Shown here: one piece after another, positions 35,979 through 46,661 of the stretch
How positions within the stretch are numbered: the first letter of the stretch is position 1
Layout: each line of letters opens with the position of its first letter
Assembly (NCBI GenBank): GCA_903935355.1
Contig: CAIZRK010000016.1
Coordinates: forward strand, 1 to 64,000
Source: an uncultured beta proteobacterium
GTDB lineage: Bacteria; Pseudomonadota; Gammaproteobacteria; Burkholderiales; Burkholderiaceae
DNA length: 64,000 nt
Direction of reading: 5' to 3'
Position numbers and translations under genes: made by a program
Notes under the pieces: generated by a model
Told to the model about the DNA's origin: nothing
Seen by the model: the letters and a program-made list of their open reading frames with translations, nothing else
The model's database searches: none

Positions 35979-36476
35979 ATGTTCAGTTTTTTAAATCCAT
36001 TTGCCAGTGTCAAAATATCTAGCCAAGAGCTAGGATTTACGTTCAATGATGGAGGTAGGGGCTTAGCAGGGTTTAAAGGAGGTGCAGGTGATTGCGTAGT
36101 GAGAGCTATTGCCATTGCTACTCAATTACCCTATATCCAAGTCTATGAAGATCTCTTGCAAGCTAATGCAGCTTATGCCAATAGCAGAAACGACAAGCTT
36201 GCCCGAAGACTGAATGCTAAAGGCTCATCTCCCAGAAATGGTAATCATCGCAATGTATTTCATGACTACATTTTGGGTCATGGCTTCATATGGGTGCCCA
36301 CAATGAAAATTGGGACCGGCTGTCAGGTTCATCTAAGAGCCCATGAATTGCCCTCTGGAACTTTAATTGTGAAGGTTTCTAAGCACTTAACAACGATTAT
36401 TGAGGGGGTGATACACGATACGCATAATCCCTCTAGAGGGGGTAGTCGCTGCGTGTATGGGTATTACCAAAAGTAG
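35979..36476 (+). CDS. Small papain-like/C39-like fold protein, putative
   Basis: AGDCVVRAIAIAT with candidate Cys; downstream KHLTTIIEGVIHDTHNPS with His and Asp/Asn. Confidence 0.5.
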   Translation: MFSFLNPFASVKISSQELGFTFNDGGRGLAGFKGGAGDCVVRAIAIATQLPYIQVYEDLLQANAAYANSRNDKLARRLNAKGSSPRNGNHRNVFHDYILGHGFIWVPTMKIGTGCQVHLRAHELPSGTLIVKVSKHLTTIIEGVIHDTHNPSRGGSRCVYGYYQK

Positions 36477-36514
36477 CGTAAAGCCGCAAGCTTTAGCTCT
36501 CTAATCTCTAATCC

Positions 36515-36670
36515 CTAATCACCAACTCGGTTTTTATGGGATTGTTCTTCTAAATGCTTTGCTTCAATAAAAGCATCCACCAATAAAAGTATGAAGTCTT
36601 TAATTGCAAACAAGGGTTTTAAGCTCAATAGCGATGTACTCTGAAACTGTGCAGTATTGGAATGTGCCAT
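36515..36670 (-). CDS. 51-aa hypothetical protein MAHSNTAQFQSTSLLSLKPLFAIKDFILLLVDAFIEAKHLEEQSHKNRVGD
   Basis: Open reading frame with AAGGAG SD 7 nt upstream of ATG; below the ORF-track length cutoff. Confidence 0.55.
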   Translation of the reverse strand: MAHSNTAQFQSTSLLSLKPLFAIKDFILLLVDAFIEAKHLEEQSHKNRVGD

Positions 36671-36746
36671 TTTAATGCTCCTTAAGGGTATACCCTATGA
36701 TACACCCTATTGATAGGCAGTGGCACTTCTCAGAAAATGAGCCCTT

Positions 36747-37244
36747 TTAATCTGAATCGGGGTTGCTAGGATCGTATTTCTGATTCCAGGCATTTTTATA
36801 GGCGCTAGTCATGCCAATCATGATGGAGGTGGTCCATGCAAGGCAAAACAAGCCTGTAAATGAGATGAAAAGGGCTAAGGATTTCCAGCCATCAGGCAAG
36901 GTATCGGCCTCAAAACCAACCGTGGTGTAGCAACTTCCAGCAAAAAGTATCGCAAGAACAGGATCTGCAATGAGATCCTTAGAGATTAAAAAAACTGACC
37001 AAAACAGAATTTCTACTAAGTGAATGAGAGCTATAAATACAAAGGCTTTATAAAAGTGGAAAAAGACGCGGTTGTATTGAGTCAGTTTGAGATTTTTGCG
37101 GGTTTTACGCTCAAAACGCATAAATATATGATTTATGGCGCTCCCATGGAAAACCAATATAAAAATCAGACAAGCAACCCCCCAAAACACGTCTCTGAAT
37201 AAATGGAGATATGAAAAATTAATGAGGGTAGAGATCATGGTCAA
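36747..37244 (-). CDS. Two-TM ion-channel (potassium-channel-like) protein with non-canonical filter
   Basis: TM segments flanking AGSCYTTVGFEADTLPDGWK pore-loop-like region. Confidence 0.65.
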   Translation of the reverse strand: MTMISTLINFSYLHLFRDVFWGVACLIFILVFHGSAINHIFMRFERKTRKNLKLTQYNRVFFHFYKAFVFIALIHLVEILFWSVFLISKDLIADPVLAILFAGSCYTTVGFEADTLPDGWKSLALFISFTGLFCLAWTTSIMIGMTSAYKNAWNQKYDPSNPDSD

Positions 37245-37271
37245 TAGTGCTACTGCCTAAGGAAAGAATTC

Positions 37272-38570
37272 TTGAGTAGGATGATAATGGCATATCCCCT
37301 ATACCAAGTAAAGCTACCCTTGTCCGCAAATCTGACTTCTCTAGAGGCAAAAAAGCGAGAACGTTTTTTCTTATTAGCATTGGCTGGTATTCAGTTCACC
37401 CATATTTTGGATTTCATGATCATGATGCCTTTGGGGCCGGATTTCATTCGGGTCCTTGAGATCAATACGCATCAATTCGGTCTTTTGTTATCCTCTTATA
37501 CCTTTGCCGCAGCGATAGCTGGTATTTTTGCAACATACTACATTGATCGATTTGAACGTAGACAGTTATTACTAAGCCTATACATATTTTTTATTATCGC
37601 TACATTAGCTTGTAGCTTTGCACCTAACTATCACACCCTCTTTATTGCTAGAGCATTTGCCGGTGCCTTTGGGGGCATCTTAGGGTCTTTGGTGCAGACA
37701 ATAGTGGCTGATGCTATTCCGTTTGAACGCAGAGGCAAAGCGCTAGGCACGGTGATGGCTGCTTTTTCAGTATCAACAGTAGCTGGTGTACCTTTAAGCT
37801 TATTCTTGGCAAATCATATTTCCTCTTTAGGCTGGCGCGCACCCTTCATTTTTATTGCTTTGATTTCTACGCTTATTTTGTATTTGGGTTACCGAAATAT
37901 TCCCAAAATAGCGGGGCATCTAGATCATGTGCATGAAGGTGCTCGCCTTAGGCAAATCTGGAATATCGTATTTGAAGCGCAGCATTTAAAAGCATTTTTG
38001 TTTATGGCTTTGATTATGATGACGGGCTTTTCGGTAATCCCATATATTGCTCTCTATCTCACAGCTAATGTGGGAGTAGATAACTCGTATATCTCCCTGA
38101 TTTATTTATGCGGTGGAGTAGCAACCTTAATGAGCTCTCGATGGATTGGCCATCTATCAGATCAATATGGCAAGGTTTTAGTCTTTAGGGTGCTAGCGAT
38201 TGTTAGCCTCATCCCTTTATTAGTGACCACCAATTTACCGCAGGTCCCTCTTTGGGTTGTTTTAATCAATTCCACAGCCTTTTTCATTCTAATCTCAGGA
38301 CGGATGATTCCGGCAATGGCGATGGTGAGTCAGGTAGTCGATGCCAAAATCAGAGGTACCTTCATGAGCTTAGTGGGCTCAGTTCAAATGCTGGCCTTAG
38401 GGATAGCTTCGGTAGTGGCTGGTATGGTAGTGACTATCCAATCTGATGGCAAGATGGAGCACTATGACTTAGTGGGTTATGGAGCAGCGATTTGCGGCTT
38501 GCTTACCATCTACTTGGTAGGATATATTCATACTGATAAACAGGCTGAACAAGCAGCAAAATCAATTTAA
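37272..38570 (+). CDS. MFS transporter
   Basis: 12-TM pattern; PFERRGKALG and DRFERRQLL loop motifs. Confidence 0.92.
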   Translation: MSRMIMAYPLYQVKLPLSANLTSLEAKKRERFFLLALAGIQFTHILDFMIMMPLGPDFIRVLEINTHQFGLLLSSYTFAAAIAGIFATYYIDRFERRQLLLSLYIFFIIATLACSFAPNYHTLFIARAFAGAFGGILGSLVQTIVADAIPFERRGKALGTVMAAFSVSTVAGVPLSLFLANHISSLGWRAPFIFIALISTLILYLGYRNIPKIAGHLDHVHEGARLRQIWNIVFEAQHLKAFLFMALIMMTGFSVIPYIALYLTANVGVDNSYISLIYLCGGVATLMSSRWIGHLSDQYGKVLVFRVLAIVSLIPLLVTTNLPQVPLWVVLINSTAFFILISGRMIPAMAMVSQVVDAKIRGTFMSLVGSVQMLALGIASVVAGMVVTIQSDGKMEHYDLVGYGAAICGLLTIYLVGYIHTDKQAEQAAKSI

Positions 38571-38597
38571 CGGGTTTTAGCAGAAAGAATAAGCATC

Positions 38598-39281
38598 ATG
38601 AAATTTCAAAGACCAGACGGTAAATCGGTAGAGGCGTTCTTAGTGGAGCCTCCAAGTCAAATCAATGCCCCCGGAGTTGTATTAATACAGGAGTGGTGGG
38701 GTCTAGATCATGAGATTAAAAATGCTGCAGAGCGGTTAGCCAATGCAGGCTATCGTGTTTTAGTGCCAGATTTGTATCGTGGCAAATTAGCGCTAGATGC
38801 AAATGAAGCAGAACACTTGATGGGTGAATTGGATTTTGGCGACGCTGCTAGTCAAGATATCCGCGGTGCTGTTCAGTATCTCAAAGCGAGCGGTAGTGCA
38901 AAAGTAGCGGTAGCGGGCTTTTGTATGGGTGGCGCATTAACCATACTTTCGGCTGTTAATATCCCCGAGCTTGATGCAACAGTGGTTTGGTATGGTTATC
39001 CCCCAATGGAATATGTAGATGCTAAGGCAATTATGACGCCGATGCTGGCGCACTGGGCCTTGCATGATGAATTTTTTGCTATTTCTGGGGTTGATCAATT
39101 AGAGAAAAAGCTTCAGTTAGCCGGAGTTTATTACGACTTTCATCGCTATGATGCAAAACATGCTTTTGCTAATCCTCAATCTGAGAAGCGCGGATTGCCT
39201 CCATTGCAGTACAGCCCTGCCAATGCAGAGCTTGCATGGGACAGAACCCTTGTTTTTTTGAAAAAACATTTAGCCAACTAA
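38598..39281 (+). CDS. Dienelactone hydrolase family protein
   Basis: GFCMGG nucleophile elbow, DEFF, KHAFANP. Confidence 0.93.
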   Translation: MKFQRPDGKSVEAFLVEPPSQINAPGVVLIQEWWGLDHEIKNAAERLANAGYRVLVPDLYRGKLALDANEAEHLMGELDFGDAASQDIRGAVQYLKASGSAKVAVAGFCMGGALTILSAVNIPELDATVVWYGYPPMEYVDAKAIMTPMLAHWALHDEFFAISGVDQLEKKLQLAGVYYDFHRYDAKHAFANPQSEKRGLPPLQYSPANAELAWDRTLVFLKKHLAN

Positions 39282-39307
39282 CAACTAACAATTTAATCAT
39301 TATCTCT

Positions 39308-39805
39308 ATGCATCTCTTTGCGCAAAATCTTGCAATAGAAATTGCTTCTTACTATCGAAATCTAGCCTTAGGGCATGGCGTCATTCCGAAAGTTTTTAGC
39401 TTGGTTAATGCACTAGGTGATCAGTATGTATTCTTCATTGATGATCTACAAATGCCTACAGATGAAGAGTCTCAATTTTTAGCATTTATTGTGCAGCAAC
39501 ACGAGGCTGTCTGTTATGCCCGAGGCACTTTGGTGATTCTAGAAAAGTCCGTACAGCTGATTGAATTTGCCGTCATTGATAAAGAGGATGATGAGGCGAT
39601 TGTTTGCTCTGCTAAATTAACGCGTGATATAGATGAAAAACCCATCGATCTTACTGATTTTGAAAAGAGTCTAGTACCCAAGAAATCCATCTTCTTTAGC
39701 GGTCTTTTTGAGCCGATCTCCCTCTCTGAAGGTAAAGCCGAAGAGTTTGAAAGCCTTTGGGATGAGATGAAACCCAAAATTTTGCATAGAACTATGGGCA
39801 TTTAG
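39308..39805 (+). CDS. Hypothetical protein
   Basis: Internal Met MHLFAQNLAIEIA of ORF 39236-39805. Confidence 0.55.
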   Translation: MHLFAQNLAIEIASYYRNLALGHGVIPKVFSLVNALGDQYVFFIDDLQMPTDEESQFLAFIVQQHEAVCYARGTLVILEKSVQLIEFAVIDKEDDEAIVCSAKLTRDIDEKPIDLTDFEKSLVPKKSIFFSGLFEPISLSEGKAEEFESLWDEMKPKILHRTMGI

Positions 39806-39876
39806 CGTAGTGACTGACTTTAGAGACTCAATTTTACTAAGGTGGTGGTGTACTGGTAAGTTTTATAATTAAACCC

Positions 39877-41220
39877 ATGAAAAAACAATACTTTGGTACT
39901 GATGGCATCCGCGGTGAAGTAGGGCGATTTCCGATTGTTCCGGAGTTCATGACCCGCCTAGGTTATGCAGCAGGAAAAGTATTAACGCAAAATGCAAAGC
40001 AAGGCGAACGCTGCCAAATTCTGATTGGTAAAGATACTCGTGTCTCCGGTTATTTATTAGAGGCTTCCCTTGAGGCAGGTTTTGCAGCTGCTGGTGTAGA
40101 TGTCATGCTTTGTGGCCCGATTCCTACTCCTGGAGTTGCGTATCTAACCAAGGCATTGCGCCTCTCAGCAGGCTTAGTTATTTCAGCTTCGCACAACCCG
40201 TATCAAGATAACGGTATTAAATTTTTCTCTGCCAATGGCGATAAGCTTTCAGATGATTTTGAATTGGCTATCGAGGCAGAGCTTGAAAAGCCAATGGGCT
40301 GTGTGAGCTCAGAAGAATTGGGCAAAGCGTTCCGTTTGGACGATGCTGCTGGGCGTTATATTGAATTTTGTAAATCTACCTTTCCAGGCGATCAAAATCT
40401 TAAGGGTTTAAAGTTGGTAGTCGACTGTGCTAATGGCGCGGCCTATCATACGGCGCCTCATGTGTTTCATGAACTTGGTGCAGAAGTAATCTCCATTGGC
40501 GTTCACCCGGATGGTCGCAATATTAACGATGGCTGCGGCGCTACCGCCCCTGATGCCTTAATTGCTAAGGTCAAAGAAGTTGGCGCTGATTTAGGGATTG
40601 CCTTAGATGGTGATGCAGATCGGCTACAAATGGTGGATGCTAGCGGCAGATTATTTAATGGCGATGAATTACTCTATGTTCTTGCTAAGGAGCGCACTGA
40701 TCGTGGCGAAGCTTTAGGTGGAGTCGTAGGTACATTAATGACCAACTTAGCAGTAGAAATTGCCATTAAAGACTTGGGCATTGGTTTTGAGAGGGCTAAG
40801 GTAGGCGATCGATACGTATTAGAGTTACTCAAGCATAAGGGCTGGTTAATTGGGGGAGAGGGTTCTGGTCACCTGCTTTGTCTAGATCAGCATTCCACTG
40901 GTGATGGCACAATTGCTGCATTGCAAATCTTAGCTGCCATGAAGTTAAGTAATCAAAGTCTTCCTCAACTACTCAATAGTGTCAAAATCTTCCCGCAGGT
41001 GCTCCTTAACGTCAAATTTAAGGCGGGCTACGATTGGAAGACCGATGCCTCCCTGAAATTCCAAATTGCACAGGTAGAAACTGAGCTCAAAGGGACGGGT
41101 AGAGTGTTGATTCGGGAATCAGGTACTGAACCAGTACTTCGGGTGATGGTTGAAGCTCAAGATAAAGCTATTGCACTTAGTGCGGCTAAGAGTATTGCTA
41201 ATCTAATTCCAACTTCATAA
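39877..41220 (+). CDS. glmM: Phosphoglucosamine mutase
   Basis: [36 protein letters not shown]. Confidence 0.97.
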   Translation: MKKQYFGTDGIRGEVGRFPIVPEFMTRLGYAAGKVLTQNAKQGERCQILIGKDTRVSGYLLEASLEAGFAAAGVDVMLCGPIPTPGVAYLTKALRLSAGLVISASHNPYQDNGIKFFSANGDKLSDDFELAIEAELEKPMGCVSSEELGKAFRLDDAAGRYIEFCKSTFPGDQNLKGLKLVVDCANGAAYHTAPHVFHELGAEVISIGVHPDGRNINDGCGATAPDALIAKVKEVGADLGIALDGDADRLQMVDASGRLFNGDELLYVLAKERTDRGEALGGVVGTLMTNLAVEIAIKDLGIGFERAKVGDRYVLELLKHKGWLIGGEGSGHLLCLDQHSTGDGTIAALQILAAMKLSNQSLPQLLNSVKIFPQVLLNVKFKAGYDWKTDASLKFQIAQVETELKGTGRVLIRESGTEPVLRVMVEAQDKAIALSAAKSIANLIPTS

Positions 41221-41257
41221 GTCATTGAATATATTGGATTATTTTATATTTTTCTAT

Positions 41258-41275
41258 TTGTCATAAAAGAGTCAT
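41258..41275 (+). promoter_or_regulatory. Pho box upstream of pstS
   Basis: TTGTCAT-AAAA-GAGTCAT, 60 bp before ATG; TATCGT -10-like hexamer 10 nt downstream. Confidence 0.75.
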
Positions 41276-41334
41276 ACTCAAATCGTATCGTTCCTCAATC
41301 GCGATATCGCGTAATTTATTTAAGGAACGATGCA

Positions 41335-42357
41335 ATGAAATCTTTTTTGAAAAAAGCGCTACTAATTAGTGCTATTTCTGTTGCTCCAACAGCCTTTGCA
41401 GTAGACATGACAGGTGCTGGCGCTACTTTCCCATACCCTATTTACGCTAAATGGGCTGAAGCATTTAAAGCTAAGACTGGCTCAAACTTGAACTATCAAT
41501 CGATTGGTTCTTCAGGCGGTATCAAGCAAATCAAAGCAAAGACTGTTGATTTTGGTGCAACCGACAATCCAGTGAAATTCGATGATTTAGAAAAAGATGG
41601 CATGGTTCAATTTCCAGCCATTATCGGCGGTGTCGTTCCCGTCATTAACGTAGAAGGTGTTAAGCCAGGCGAAATCAAATTAGATGGACCAACCTTAGCT
41701 GATATTTTCCAAGGGGTTATTTCTGATTGGGGTGATAAGCGGATTGCCATCATGAACCCAGGCGTGAAGATTCCCACTGGTTCAATTACTGTGGTTCATC
41801 GTGCAGATGGTTCTGGTACAACAGCAATTTTTACTGATTACTTAGCCAAAACTAGCTCTTTGTGGAAAGATGCCGTTGGTGCTGGTGCAGCAGTGAAGTG
41901 GCCTGCAGCGTCATCTGTTGGCGGCAAGGGTAACGAAGGTGTTGCTGCAAACGTATCTCGCGTAAAAAACTCAGTGGGTTATGTTGAGTACGCGTATGCT
42001 AAGAAAAACAAAATGACTTATATCACTTTGAAGAACAAAGCGGGTAATTATGTTGCACCCGATGATGAGACTTTTGCCGCTGCTGCTGCAGGTACGGATT
42101 GGGCAAAAATTCCAGGTATGGGAACATTTATCACCGATGCTGCTGGTGCGAAGTCATGGCCAATTACTGGCGCATCCTTCATTCTTCTTTATAAGAATCC
42201 AGAAAACAAAGCCAATGCTGCTGAAGTTATCAAGTTCTTTGATTTTGCCTTCAAAGATGGCAAGAAAATGGCTGAAGAGTTAGATTACGTGCCAATGCCT
42301 GATCAAACTACTGATTTCATCCGCAAGAATGTATTTACTAAAGTAGTTACTAAATAA
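41335..42357 (+). CDS. pstS: Phosphate ABC transporter substrate-binding protein
   Basis: GAGATFPYPIYAKWAEAF, SIGSSGGIKQI, HRADGSGTT. Confidence 0.97.
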   Translation: MKSFLKKALLISAISVAPTAFAVDMTGAGATFPYPIYAKWAEAFKAKTGSNLNYQSIGSSGGIKQIKAKTVDFGATDNPVKFDDLEKDGMVQFPAIIGGVVPVINVEGVKPGEIKLDGPTLADIFQGVISDWGDKRIAIMNPGVKIPTGSITVVHRADGSGTTAIFTDYLAKTSSLWKDAVGAGAAVKWPAASSVGGKGNEGVAANVSRVKNSVGYVEYAYAKKNKMTYITLKNKAGNYVAPDDETFAAAAAGTDWAKIPGMGTFITDAAGAKSWPITGASFILLYKNPENKANAAEVIKFFDFAFKDGKKMAEELDYVPMPDQTTDFIRKNVFTKVVTK

Positions 42358-42390
42358 GTTATAGATTGATGGTAATCAGTTAAAACTAAT

Positions 42391-42418
42391 AAACAGCCTC
42401 ACTCTAGTGGGGCTGTTT
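42391..42418 (+). terminator. Attenuator-like hairpin between pstS and pstC
   Basis: AAACAGCCTCAC-TCTA-GTGGGGCTGTTT. Confidence 0.65.
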
Positions 42419-42441
42419 CAATATTTAAATAAGCGCTATTT

Positions 42442-43431
42442 ATGATGGAATTAACTCAGTCTTACTCCGCACCAACTCCACAAGCGTTTCGGATTGCTCA
42501 GTTGCAGCGTGTCCAAGATTTCTTATTTCGAGCGGTAACGCAATTTTTTGCGCTATCAGTGTTAATCGCACTGCTTGGCATTATTATTTCTTTATTTATT
42601 AATGCATGGCCCGCATTACATACTTTTGGCCCAGCATTCTTCTTTACCCAAGAGTGGGACATTATTAATGGCGAGTTTGGCGGTCTAATTGCTATTTACG
42701 GTACGGTAGTTACCTCCCTGATTGCTTTGCTCATCGCGGTACCGCTCAGTTTTGGCATTGCTGTATTTTTAACAGAGTTATGTCCTGCTACATTGCGGAG
42801 GCCTTTAGGGACCGCTGTCGAACTATTAGCGGCAGTGCCATCCATTATTTACGGTATGTTTGGCCTATTTATCTTTGCACCACTCTTTGCTGAGTATATT
42901 CAACCAGCATTGGCCGGCACCTTGGGGCATATCCCAGGTTTAGGCATTTTGTTTTCAGGTGCCTTTAACGGTATTGGTATTTTGTGCGCTGGCTTAATTT
43001 TGGCTATGATGATTCTTCCGTTCATTGCCTCTGTGATGCGGGATGTATTTGAAATTGTTCCGCCTGTGCTTAAAGAGTCTGCTTACGGAATTGGTTGCAC
43101 AACCTGGGAAGTGGTAAAAAATGTCGTGCTTCCTTATACCAAGGCAGGTGTCATTGGTGGCATCATGCTTGGTTTAGGTAGGGCGCTTGGAGAAACCATG
43201 GCTGTTACCTTTGTGATTGGCAATGCCCATCGCTTATCTCCTTCTTTGTTTGCTCCTGGTACATCAATTGCTTCAACCTTAGCCAACGAGTTTGGTGAAG
43301 CTGAAGCGGGAAATCATTTATCTTCTTTATACGCACTTGGATTGGCACTGTTCATCATTACCTTTATTGTGTTGGCATGCGCTAAATGGATGCTCAACAG
43401 TATGGAGAAAAAGCAGGGCTTAAAAACATGA
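42442..43431 (+). CDS. pstC: Phosphate ABC transporter permease PstC
   Basis: Position and permease EAA-type motif. Confidence 0.96.
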   Translation: MMELTQSYSAPTPQAFRIAQLQRVQDFLFRAVTQFFALSVLIALLGIIISLFINAWPALHTFGPAFFFTQEWDIINGEFGGLIAIYGTVVTSLIALLIAVPLSFGIAVFLTELCPATLRRPLGTAVELLAAVPSIIYGMFGLFIFAPLFAEYIQPALAGTLGHIPGLGILFSGAFNGIGILCAGLILAMMILPFIASVMRDVFEIVPPVLKESAYGIGCTTWEVVKNVVLPYTKAGVIGGIMLGLGRALGETMAVTFVIGNAHRLSPSLFAPGTSIASTLANEFGEAEAGNHLSSLYALGLALFIITFIVLACAKWMLNSMEKKQGLKT

Positions 43432-44294
43432 ACAATCTCTCCAACATTGATCCAGCGCTTTTTGCTAAACGCAAACGCGCAAACAAGCTTGGCTTAACCC
43501 TTTCCATGATTGCTATGGTTTTGGGCATGGTTTTTCTATTTTGGATTTTAGGTGTACTGTTTTATAAAGGCTTTTCATCTCTCGATCTAGCCATTTTTAC
43601 GCAAAGCACTCCAGCGCCTGGTTCTGAAGGTGGTGGTCTAGCTAATGCGATTGTGGGTAGTTTAATGTTGGTGGGTTGTTGCACCTTGATTAGCACGCCA
43701 ATTGGGGTGCTTGCTGGGCTATACCTTTCTGAATACGGCGCACGTAGTCGTATAGCGGCGACGACCCGTTTTGTTACCGATATCATGCTCTCAGCCCCAT
43801 CAATTGTGATTGGTTTATTTATCTATGCATTGGTGGTGGCACAGGTACGCCATTTTTCTGGTTGGGCTGGCACGATTGCTTTAGCTTTAATTGCTATTCC
43901 AGTGGTAGTACGCACTACTGAAAATATGTTGCTCTTGGTTCCCGGAAGTTTGCGTGAAGCAGCATATGCCTTAGGTACACCAAAGTGGAAAGTTGCTTTT
44001 AAAATTACCCTACGCGCAGCACAAAGCGGTGTCATGACAGGTATTTTGTTAGCGTTAGCACGCGTGAGTGGAGAAACTGCTCCCTTACTATTTACAGCTT
44101 TAAATAACCAATTCTTCTCCACCAATATGAATGCACCTATGGCTAATCTGCCAGTGGTGATTTTTCAGTTTGCTATGAGTCCTTACGATAACTGGGTTGA
44201 TTTGGCATGGGGTGGAGCGCTATTAATTACGATTGCTGTATTGGGCTTAAATATTTTGGCTCGAGTAGTGTTCCGTGAGAAAGTCCAAGGATGA
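43428..44294 (+). CDS. pstA: Phosphate ABC transporter permease PstA
   Basis: ATGA overlap with pst[27 protein letters not shown]. Confidence 0.96.
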   Translation: MNNLSNIDPALFAKRKRANKLGLTLSMIAMVLGMVFLFWILGVLFYKGFSSLDLAIFTQSTPAPGSEGGGLANAIVGSLMLVGCCTLISTPIGVLAGLYLSEYGARSRIAATTRFVTDIMLSAPSIVIGLFIYALVVAQVRHFSGWAGTIALALIAIPVVVRTTENMLLLVPGSLREAAYALGTPKWKVAFKITLRAAQSGVMTGILLALARVSGETAPLLFTALNNQFFSTNMNAPMANLPVVIFQFAMSPYDNWVDLAWGGALLITIAVLGLNILARVVFREKVQG

Positions 44295-45142
44295 TGAGCA
44301 ATATGAAAACAATGTTTGACTTAAATAAGATAGATAGTCATGGGGGTAGAGTGGACTTAAATACAAATGAACCGGCACAAACAGAAGTCAAAAATGCGAT
44401 TGAAGTGCGCAATCTCAATTTCTTTTACGGCTCCTTCCAAGGTCTAAAAGATATCAATTTAGATATTGAAGAGAGAAAAGTGACTGCATTTATTGGACCT
44501 TCTGGTTGCGGTAAATCGACTCTACTACGGACCTTAAATCGCATGTATGACCTCTATCCAGGTCAACGTGCTGAAGGCGAGATTAATTTTTATGGCAAAA
44601 ATACCTTAGCACCAGGTGAAGACCTCAATTTGCTCCGCTCTAGGATTGGTATGGTCTTTCAAAAACCAACCCCATTTCCGATGTCGATCTACGAGAATAT
44701 TGCCTTTGGCGTGCGTTTATATGAGCGCCTCTCCCGTTCAGAAATGGATGAGCGAGTAGAGTGGGCTTTAAATAAAGCAGCTCTTTGGAATGAGGCTAAA
44801 GATATTCTGAATCAAAGTGGTTTATCTCTCTCTGGTGGTCAGCAACAGCGTTTATGTATTGCCCGTGGCGTAGCGGTCAAGCCATCCGTTATTCTGCTTG
44901 ATGAGCCAACTTCAGCTTTAGATCCAATCTCCACAGGTAAGATTGAAGAATTGATCAATGAACTCAAACATGAGTACACGATTGCGATCGTTACCCACAA
45001 TATGCAACAAGCTGCGCGAGTATCCGATTACACTGCATATATGTACCTTGGCAGCTTGATTGAATATGGTAAAACCGACGAAATCTTTATTAAGCCTAAG
45101 CGTAAAGAAACAGAAGATTATATTACCGGCCGCTTTGGTTAA
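44291..45142 (+). CDS. pstB: Phosphate ABC transporter ATP-binding protein PstB
   Basis: [34 protein letters not shown]. Confidence 0.97.
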   Translation: MMSNMKTMFDLNKIDSHGGRVDLNTNEPAQTEVKNAIEVRNLNFFYGSFQGLKDINLDIEERKVTAFIGPSGCGKSTLLRTLNRMYDLYPGQRAEGEINFYGKNTLAPGEDLNLLRSRIGMVFQKPTPFPMSIYENIAFGVRLYERLSRSEMDERVEWALNKAALWNEAKDILNQSGLSLSGGQQQRLCIARGVAVKPSVILLDEPTSALDPISTGKIEELINELKHEYTIAIVTHNMQQAARVSDYTAYMYLGSLIEYGKTDEIFIKPKRKETEDYITGRFG

Positions 45143-45155
45143 TTGGAGATAATAA

Positions 45156-45863
45156 ATGCCAGATAAACACCTTTCATCACAATTTGATGCTGATTTAAAT
45201 TCTCTTTCTAGTCGTCTATTAGAAATGGGTGGACTAGTTGAGTCGCAGATTTCTACTGCAATGCGCGCTTTTACGCAAATGGATTTGGAAACTTGCAATG
45301 TAGTCATAGAAAACGAAAAACTCGTAAATGACTTAGAGATTCAGATTGACTTGGCTTGCACAGAATTAATTGCTCGTCGCCAACCTACTGCACGCGATTT
45401 ACGCTTAGTGATGGCTGTTTCTAAGGCAATTACTAACTTAGAGCGTGCAGGAGATGAGGCAGAGCGGGTTGCCAAAAGAACTAAGCGCTTGATTGAGGCT
45501 GGAGCGACCTACAATATTAACGTAGCCGAGCTGCGATTATCGGGTCAAATGGCCATTTCTTTATTACGTCGTAGCTTAGATGCTTTCGCTCGTCTAGATA
45601 CCATAGCCGCTGCTGAAGTAGTGGCGGAAGATCGCCAGATTGATGAAGAGTTCAGAGGTTTTGTACGTAAATTGATTACTTATATGATGGAAGACCCCCA
45701 TACCATCACTACTGGACTAGATATGCTTTCGATTGCCAAAGCTATTGAACGCATTGGTGACCATTCTAAAAATATTGCTGAGTTTGTGATCTATATTGCC
45801 AAAGGTTCTGACGTACGTCATATCCCGCATGAAGAATTAGTACGTGAGGCAACTAAACCCTAA
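45156..45863 (+). CDS. phoU: Phosphate signalling complex protein PhoU
   Basis: E..RAGDEAERVA and E.IGDHSKNIAEF motifs. Confidence 0.97.
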   Translation: MPDKHLSSQFDADLNSLSSRLLEMGGLVESQISTAMRAFTQMDLETCNVVIENEKLVNDLEIQIDLACTELIARRQPTARDLRLVMAVSKAITNLERAGDEAERVAKRTKRLIEAGATYNINVAELRLSGQMAISLLRRSLDAFARLDTIAAAEVVAEDRQIDEEFRGFVRKLITYMMEDPHTITTGLDMLSIAKAIERIGDHSKNIAEFVIYIAKGSDVRHIPHEELVREATKP

Positions 45864-45886
45864 ATTAAATCAATACGGATTTCATA

Positions 45887-46600
45887 ATGACACACCGCAT
45901 ATTGATTGTTGAGGATGAGCCATCTATTGCAGAATTGATTGCAATTAATTTAACGCATGCTGGATATGAAGTAGAAAAAGCACTGCAAACTGATGTAGCT
46001 ATCAGTATGATGCGAGAGCAACTGCCTAACCTATTAATTTTAGATTGGATGCTGCCTGGAAAGTCTGGGGTTCAGTTTGCAAAAGAATTGCGTGCTAATG
46101 AGCGCACTAGAGCTTTACCAATCTTAATGTTGACAGCAAAGAGTGAAGAGTCAGATAAGGTCATGGGTTTGGATTCTGGGGCTGATGACTACGTCACAAA
46201 GCCATTTTCTACAAAAGAATTAGTGGCCCGCGTTAAAGCGCTGTTACGTCGCCAGACTCCACTAGAAGAGACGGGCCCACTTACTGTTGGCCCATTAAGG
46301 TTGGACCCGATTTCCCATCGGATTACAGTGGTTTGGCCTAATGTGGAACCGCGAGCACTTTCCTTGGGTCCAACAGAATACAGGCTACTTCAGTTCCTTA
46401 TGGCTAACCCTGAACGGGTTCATTCAAGGGCCAATTTACTAGATAAAGTCTGGGGTAATGAAGTATATATCGAAGAGCGCACAGTTGATGTCCACATCAA
46501 GAGGCTAAGGGCCGCTTTAGCGATATCTGATTGTGAGCGATATATTGAAACCGTTCGGGGTAGTGGGTACCGAATCACTAAAATCCCCACACAAACCTGA
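45887..46600 (+). CDS. phoB: Phosphate response regulator PhoB
   Basis: REC + winged-helix, between phoU and phoR. Confidence 0.96.
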   Translation: MTHRILIVEDEPSIAELIAINLTHAGYEVEKALQTDVAISMMREQLPNLLILDWMLPGKSGVQFAKELRANERTRALPILMLTAKSEESDKVMGLDSGADDYVTKPFSTKELVARVKALLRRQTPLEETGPLTVGPLRLDPISHRITVVWPNVEPRALSLGPTEYRLLQFLMANPERVHSRANLLDKVWGNEVYIEERTVDVHIKRLRAALAISDCERYIETVRGSGYRITKIPTQT

Positions 46601-46661
46601 TCTAACACTGATCTTTGCTGGGGTTTACGTCACCTCCATCTAGATGCTCTAAGATTGTCGT

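Noticed and set aside
36500-36525. CTAATCT-CTAATCC-CTAATCA heptamer repeat
   Set aside because: Only three imperfect units overlapping the end of the 51-aa ORF; too short to call a functional repeat.
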